From the NCBI GenBank assembly GCA_043749225.1, contig JAYVEP010000221.1, positions 1 to 9,035 on the forward strand: a DNA stretch of 9,035 bases, written 5' to 3'. Both the position numbers and the translations under genes were made by a program. Below are positions 5,776-9,035 of the stretch, one piece after another. Origin of the DNA: JANXUC01 sp043749225 (GTDB lineage: Bacteria > Acidobacteriota > Terriglobia > Terriglobales > Acidobacteriaceae). Positions within the stretch are counted from its first letter, which is position 1; each line of letters opens with the position of its first letter. The notes below the pieces were generated by a model. The model saw only the letters and a list, made by a program, of their open reading frames with translations, was not told the DNA's origin and did not search any database.

Positions 5776-7290
5776 ATGGCCAATCAAGTAATTCCGCGCC
5801 TCAACGGTGACGACTACCAACACCTGTATTCCTGGTATCACGTGCTGTCGCTCCTGAGACCGAAGGAACAGGTCAGCAGGGTCAGAGTTGAGGATGCTGA
5901 CGCCGGGTCCGTTGACGATGTAACGATCTACCACGAACTCAATAGTGGCCTATCGGAGGAGTTCTACCATTTCTTTTATCAGGTGAAATACCACGAGAAC
6001 CAAGAGCATCACTACTCGACCGAGAAGCTATTGGAGTGCAAGCCGAACGGTCGGAGCCTCTTGAAGAAGTTTTTTGACACGTGGCAATCACTTCGGGCAC
6101 AGCATCCTGGCCAACGCATTGAGTTGTACTTGGTTAGCAACTGGTCCTGGAACAACGACGATGGTGTGGGCAAATGTTTGAATCAGCTTGAGAGCAAGCT
6201 GTCGGGCGAATTCCTTTCTGCCGGTGTCAAAAGCGCGGTCGGCAAGAGCCGCGAAGGTTGGCGTGCGCACCTCGGGGGTTCGGCTGAGGACTTCACCGGG
6301 TTCATTCAGAGCCTGAACTTCCATCTTGGGAGTGGCCCGTTCCGCGAGATTGAGCGCTTAGTAGCGGAACGCATGGAGCACGCACAGCTCAAGAGCGACG
6401 CCAACGCTGTTGCCATTGCCATAAACATTGTCCGGGAGTGGATTCGCACCAAGCAGGGAGACATTTCGCGCGAAGTGCTAGCCCGTGCGTTGCGGGAGCG
6501 GGACTTGTATGTGCCGGAAGCCGATGAGCGGTACGTAACGATACACATGAACACAATCGGACAGAGGATGTTCGATGTTGATCCCGACTTCACGCTGGAC
6601 TGGCGGAAACACTTCGAAGGTCAGCCTGGGCTTAAGGGCCATCAACTGAAGAATCCTGCGAATTGGAACAAGAAGCTCTTGCCCGAGCTTCGCTCGATGC
6701 TTGAGGAGGTGAGGGCTGCAAGTTCAAGCAATCTCGTTCGAGTTCGTGGGCAATCCCGGCTGTCGGCCTGGTTCGCATTTGGATTCACGTTCTCCGAGGT
6801 TGCTGGATATGTGATTGAAGTAGAGCAACAGCTTCAGCATTGGCGGACGGACGTTCCTGCAAGCGCGGATTTCAACATGGTGGTGTCGGGCAAGAACGGA
6901 TCGCCTGACGGTGAGGTGTTCACGGGTATCGGAACGACCGTTGCTTGTGGAATCAGCGTGACCGGAAGTCTCGATGAAGATGTCAGAACGCACCTGTCAA
7001 AAATAGCGGGCGATAGCGTCGCAGCACTCTTGCTCTTGAGGCCTGAACGAGAGCTAGGGCGGGGGTGCCTCCGAGGCCCGTCCGATGCTGTAGCGCTGGC
7101 CAGAGGCACGAAGGAATTGCTTCGCTCTTTTGTAAAACGTTGGGGCGCAACCAGGGTTCTTCTCTATTACCTCGGGCCAATCGCAGGGGCGTGCTTTATC
7201 AGCCACCAACTCAATGCGGTCTGCCGGGGGATTCAACTGATGGAAGACCAGCAACCAGGCTACGCACCTTCATTCCTGCTAAGCTCGTAG
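5776..7290 (+). CDS. cap4: CBASS effector Cap4: DUF4297-like nuclease fused to SAVED domain
   Basis: This 504-residue protein has the length and layout of Cap4. The N-terminal part (about 1-220) fits the DUF4297 restriction-endonuclease-like fold. It opens with GDDYQHLYSW (11-20), then VEDADAGSVDDVTIYHE (38-54), holding acidic candidate metal ligands, and FFYQVKYH (66-73), in which Gln69-Val70-Lys71 is the QxK catalytic end of a PD-(D/E)xK site. The C-terminal part (about 320-504) is SAVED-like: GYVIEVEQQLQHW, a long central strand-helix region, and the typical ending LLYYLGPIAGACFISHQLN (462-480) with YAPSFLLSS at the end. In known Cap4, cyclic trinucleotide binding by SAVED drives oligomerisation, and the nuclease then degrades double-stranded DNA, killing the infected cell. 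It is last in the operon and starts directly after the CD-NTase stop without its own ribosome site. The SAVED and QVK assignments were made by eye. Confidence 0.88.
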   Translation: MANQVIPRLNGDDYQHLYSWYHVLSLLRPKEQVSRVRVEDADAGSVDDVTIYHELNSGLSEEFYHFFYQVKYHENQEHHYSTEKLLECKPNGRSLLKKFFDTWQSLRAQHPGQRIELYLVSNWSWNNDDGVGKCLNQLESKLSGEFLSAGVKSAVGKSREGWRAHLGGSAEDFTGFIQSLNFHLGSGPFREIERLVAERMEHAQLKSDANAVAIAINIVREWIRTKQGDISREVLARALRERDLYVPEADERYVTIHMNTIGQRMFDVDPDFTLDWRKHFEGQPGLKGHQLKNPANWNKKLLPELRSMLEEVRAASSSNLVRVRGQSRLSAWFAFGFTFSEVAGYVIEVEQQLQHWRTDVPASADFNMVVSGKNGSPDGEVFTGIGTTVACGISVTGSLDEDVRTHLSKIAGDSVAALLLLRPERELGRGCLRGPSDAVALARGTKELLRSFVKRWGATRVLLYYLGPIAGACFISHQLNAVCRGIQLMEDQQPGYAPSFLLSS

Positions 7291-7721
7291 TTGCTTTTTT
7301 GATCCTGCCTCTAACCGCTCATACTAAGGCTTGAGAGCCTTCACGATCCATAACGACTACTGCCAGGAGCGTTAAAGTTCAACGAATTGGCTGCTTACTG
7401 GTCGTTGGGGGGCCAATACTTTGAAGTGTTCTTGTTGTTTTATCGTACCCAGCGTTGATCCTTCCGCCTGCCCTCGGCGCTCGCCAATAGTTAACCACTT
7501 GTGCTCGACTGAAGTGACCCACACCGAGAACAGGCTTGCCCGTGGGCAAGAAATGGACGGGGCGACATCATCTACGCCGCGGGGGCTTCGAGCGGCCATA
7601 CCCTCTGTCATCCACTAAACGGACTCGACTGCGATGCCGTCGAAGCGTCAGCCTCAACTAAACTAGAAAAAGATCCAGAGGAAAGCACTTCAAACCTGGA
7701 ACTGCGAAGTCGAAGCCGCCA
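7291..7721. other. Intergenic gap after the CBASS operon
   Basis: No gene is supported here. Two overlapping short open frames on opposite strands (7421-7618 plus, 7372-7611 minus) match nothing I know and lack ribosome sites. A T-run at 7295-7300 and a small AAGGCT/AGCCTT hairpin at 7326-7341 follow the Cap4 stop but are in the wrong order for an intrinsic terminator. A 16-base palindrome lies at 7535-7550. The operon's terminator, if any, is not obvious. Confidence 0.5.
7535..7550. repeat. Perfect 16-bp palindrome-like inverted repeat
   Basis: CTTGCCC (7535-7541) and GGGCAAG (7544-7550) are perfectly complementary around GT. The 2-base centre is too tight for a stable RNA hairpin without fraying, so a dimeric protein site is at least as likely. 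It lies about 170 bases before the zinc-ribbon gene. Function unknown. Confidence 0.5.
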
Positions 7722-8342
7722 ATGGCATCGGAAGCAGTTGGGGTCGTCAAACTTCGAAATGGAACGGCAAGTTTTGTGTCGCTGAGCACTGCACTAAAGA
7801 AAGACTCGACGGCGACCGATAGACTACCAAACGTGATTTGTCCATCGTGCGGCCTCGAAAATCCGTCGTCATCCCAATTCTGTGATTGTGGACGTGAGTT
7901 TCCAAGTTCCCAACCGCCTTCCGCCCCGCGATTTCCTGGGGCGCTACCAACCGAGGGGCCAAATAGGGCAGGTCGAAGTTCGCGTGCGATAAAAAGATTT
8001 TTTTGGGTAGGAACGATCATCGGGAGCGTGATCGGCGCTCTTTCCCTGTTCGGTTCTCTGTTGGACAACAGCGCTCCGAGACAGGCCGCCGGCGCGGCAA
8101 TAGCGGTGGCACTTGCGGTGATTCCATACTGCATTGCTCGCGCAGTCGATGGACTTATGGATTCACCAACAACCGAACTGAGGAAGTTGAACGACCAGTT
8201 CGCCGCACAGGCCCGTGCACTCGCCTACACGGCGACGTGTGCCCCGAATGGCCGACCCGGCGACGAACCCGAAGCCGAATTGGATGTAGAAGCCGTGTTT
8301 CAGAGAATGAAGCGGGCGCAATTGAGACGAAGCGGAAGATAG
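7722..8342 (+). CDS. Zinc-ribbon protein with two membrane segments, unknown function
   Basis: The 206-residue reading has a short zinc-ribbon-like knuckle, CPSCGLENPSSSQFCDCGREF by parts: Cys40, Cys43, Cys54 and Cys56, with an unusual CxC second half. A Pro/Ser-rich linker (60-88) leads to a basic residue cluster and two hydrophobic stretches, FFWVGTIIGSVIGALSLFGS (93-112) and AAGAAIAVALAVIPYCIARA (122-141). A charged cytoplasmic-type tail follows (145-206). It is therefore probably an inner-membrane protein with the ribbon on the cytoplasmic side. No ribosome site supports the ATG at 7722; a GTG at 7833 would start the protein right at the zinc ribbon and is a real alternative. I do not know its function. 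It is a lone gene with no visible link to CBASS. Confidence 0.6.
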   Translation: MASEAVGVVKLRNGTASFVSLSTALKKDSTATDRLPNVICPSCGLENPSSSQFCDCGREFPSSQPPSAPRFPGALPTEGPNRAGRSSRAIKRFFWVGTIIGSVIGALSLFGSLLDNSAPRQAAGAAIAVALAVIPYCIARAVDGLMDSPTTELRKLNDQFAAQARALAYTATCAPNGRPGDEPEAELDVEAVFQRMKRAQLRRSGR

Positions 8343-8487
8343 CACCGTGATCGGCCTTGCTATGGAGTAGAGGGCCCATGGTGAACCTCTGCCAGAATGT
8401 TGAAACGGTGCGCGAACCGCGAATTCAAAAGCCTCGACCCATCCAAATAGGCGAGCCCTGAAACTCTGGCGATTTTCAAAAATCGTT
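8343..8487. other. Spacer between the zinc-ribbon gene and the toxin remnant
   Basis: No conserved reading frame is evident in either direction. A long minus-strand open frame crosses this stretch, but past about 8578 its translation loses all PIN-like character. A small GATTTT/AAAATC inverted repeat lies at 8471-8484. Confidence 0.45.
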
Positions 8488-8670
8488 CTAGCCGGCCTTG
8501 CGGCTGGCAAGATTTGACCGATTGGGACTTTTTGATGCCCCCAAGCTGATCGAATCGAAGTAGTCGTCATGAATCTCAACCCGAACGCGGCGACAACTAG
8601 CGCCGATCGAATCGGCTCCACGCCGAGCGACCTGTCCACGAAAAATACCGTTCCGTCAGGCGGCTTCGCA
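8488..8670 (-). pseudogene. Frameshifted remnant of a PIN-like (VapC45/DUF5615-type) toxin
   Basis: Directly downstream of the DUF433 gene, the minus strand encodes GTVFFVDRSLGVEPIRSALV and AAFG. This resembles the start of small PIN-like toxins, where the Asp of FxDRSLG is a conserved acidic residue. At about 8578-8580 the reading breaks: one base is missing, and the neighbouring frame continues VEIHDDYFDSIS, the expected HDD-F element, before reaching a TAG at 8490-8488. The rest of the usual domain (D-x-W and the TKD segment) is not recognisable. The gene therefore looks inactivated by a single-base deletion followed by decay. The 5' end is uncertain because no ATG or GTG is well placed. 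It would have formed an antitoxin-toxin pair with the gene before it. Confidence 0.5.
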
Positions 8671-9035
8671 TCGGATCGCTTCTTCGACAGCACTTGTCTC
8701 CAGTTGGAAATCCGGCACAAGCTCAGCGACCGAATCACCGGCCCTGTAACGCTCATAAATTGCTGAAACAGGAATCCCCGTACCCACCACTACTGGCCGT
8801 CCGAAAGACACCATCGGAGTCATCACAATCAACCGCGGATCCAACCTGGACGCAACATCACACTCAGTGCCGCGAGTGAATGGAAACAGCCGTATTGGCA
8901 GACCGGCCGAATCACGATCAATCCGGCGCAGATAAACACTGATGATCTCTTTCATCGCAAGCTGCCCCTCGCGGGATGCGTTGATCATCCCCCCGTATCG
9001 GTCCACAAAAAGGTCAAGACCATCGGTCTGAAACT
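8656..9035 (-). CDS. DUF433-domain antitoxin-type protein, 5' end outside the window
   Basis: The frame is open to the window edge; upstream of the GTG at 9006 it continues FQTDGLDLFVDRYGGMINAS in part, so the gene starts beyond base 9035. The C-terminal 60 residues form the DUF433 domain: VSFGRPVVVGTGIPVSAIYE, then RYRAGDSVAELVPDFQLE and TSAVEEAIRCEAA. DUF433 proteins are small helix-turn-helix-like antitoxins that commonly precede a PIN-like (DUF5615 or VapC45) toxin. The longer N-terminal part (SVYLRRIDRDSAGLPIRLFP) is typical of the larger DUF433 proteins. It probably neutralises or once neutralised the toxin whose remnant lies just downstream. With the toxin decayed, the antitoxin may be a relic or an orphan regulator. 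Confidence 0.75.
   Translation of the reverse strand, partial: FQTDGLDLFVDRYGGMINASREGQLAMKEIISVYLRRIDRDSAGLPIRLFPFTRGTECDVASRLDPRLIVMTPMVSFGRPVVVGTGIPVSAIYERYRAGDSVAELVPDFQLETSAVEEAIRCEAA

Noticed and set aside
7326..7341. AAGGCT/AGCCTT hairpin as the CBASS terminator
   Set aside because: Six-base stem with no T-run after it; the only T-run (7295-7300) is before it.
7372..7618. Small overlapping ORFs on both strands after Cap4
   Set aside because: No ribosome sites and no recognisable motifs, and the two frames shadow each other.
7658..8134. 158-residue minus-strand ORF opposite the zinc-ribbon gene
   Set aside because: The plus strand has the CPxC ribbon and two membrane helices; the minus frame has no such features.
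8163..8756. 197-residue minus-strand ORF as one intact gene
   Set aside because: Its first part is inside the DUF433 gene, its middle is the PIN-like fragment before the frameshift, and its end is a shadow of the zinc-ribbon gene.

Overview
The window looks like an accessory (defence-island) region of a moderately GC-rich soil-type bacterium, tentatively Acidobacteriota (Terriglobia). The taxon guess rests on dispersed CGCGACCGTAAGGGAGCGGG-type repeats at the left end and a DUF433 / PIN-like antitoxin-toxin remnant at the right end. It is recollection, not a database result.

Layout. 1-877: no intact gene; a GC-rich tandem repeat (233-471), a possible decayed coding fragment (684-818) and a hairpin (836-862). 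878-2775, minus strand: a tightly overlapping three-gene operon, transcribed as a sigma-70/ECF-like protein, then a small helical protein of unknown family, then an ImmA/IrrE-type zinc metallopeptidase. 2776-3000: a divergent promoter region with a palindrome just upstream of a -10-like box. 3001-7290, plus strand: a five-gene type III CBASS antiphage operon with overlapping or abutting ORFs: TRIP13/Pch2-like AAA+ ATPase (cap6), accessory HORMA3-type protein (cap8-like), HORMA signalling protein (cap7), CD-NTase, and a Cap4 effector (DUF4297-like nuclease plus SAVED sensor). 7291-7721: no supported gene. 7722-8342: an orphan zinc-ribbon membrane protein. 8343-9035, minus strand: a DUF433 antitoxin-type gene running off the window and, downstream of it, a frameshifted PIN-like (VapC45-type) toxin remnant.

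How it should work. In characterised type III CBASS, a closed HORMA protein bound to a peptide activates the CD-NTase, and TRIP13 opens HORMA to keep the system off. The CD-NTase makes a cyclic oligonucleotide, which is read by the SAVED domain of Cap4; this unleashes the fused nuclease on DNA and causes abortive infection. All these parts are visible here with intact key residues.

The most interesting point is the divergent sigma-like / small protein / ImmA-IrrE operon. Known CBASS regulators include CapW (WYL) and the CapH-CapP pair (HTH repressor plus ImmA-like protease). Here a protease of the CapP/ImmA class sits with a sigma-factor-like protein instead of a recognisable XRE repressor. 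I propose, as inference, that it is a different protease-gated transcription switch for this CBASS operon.
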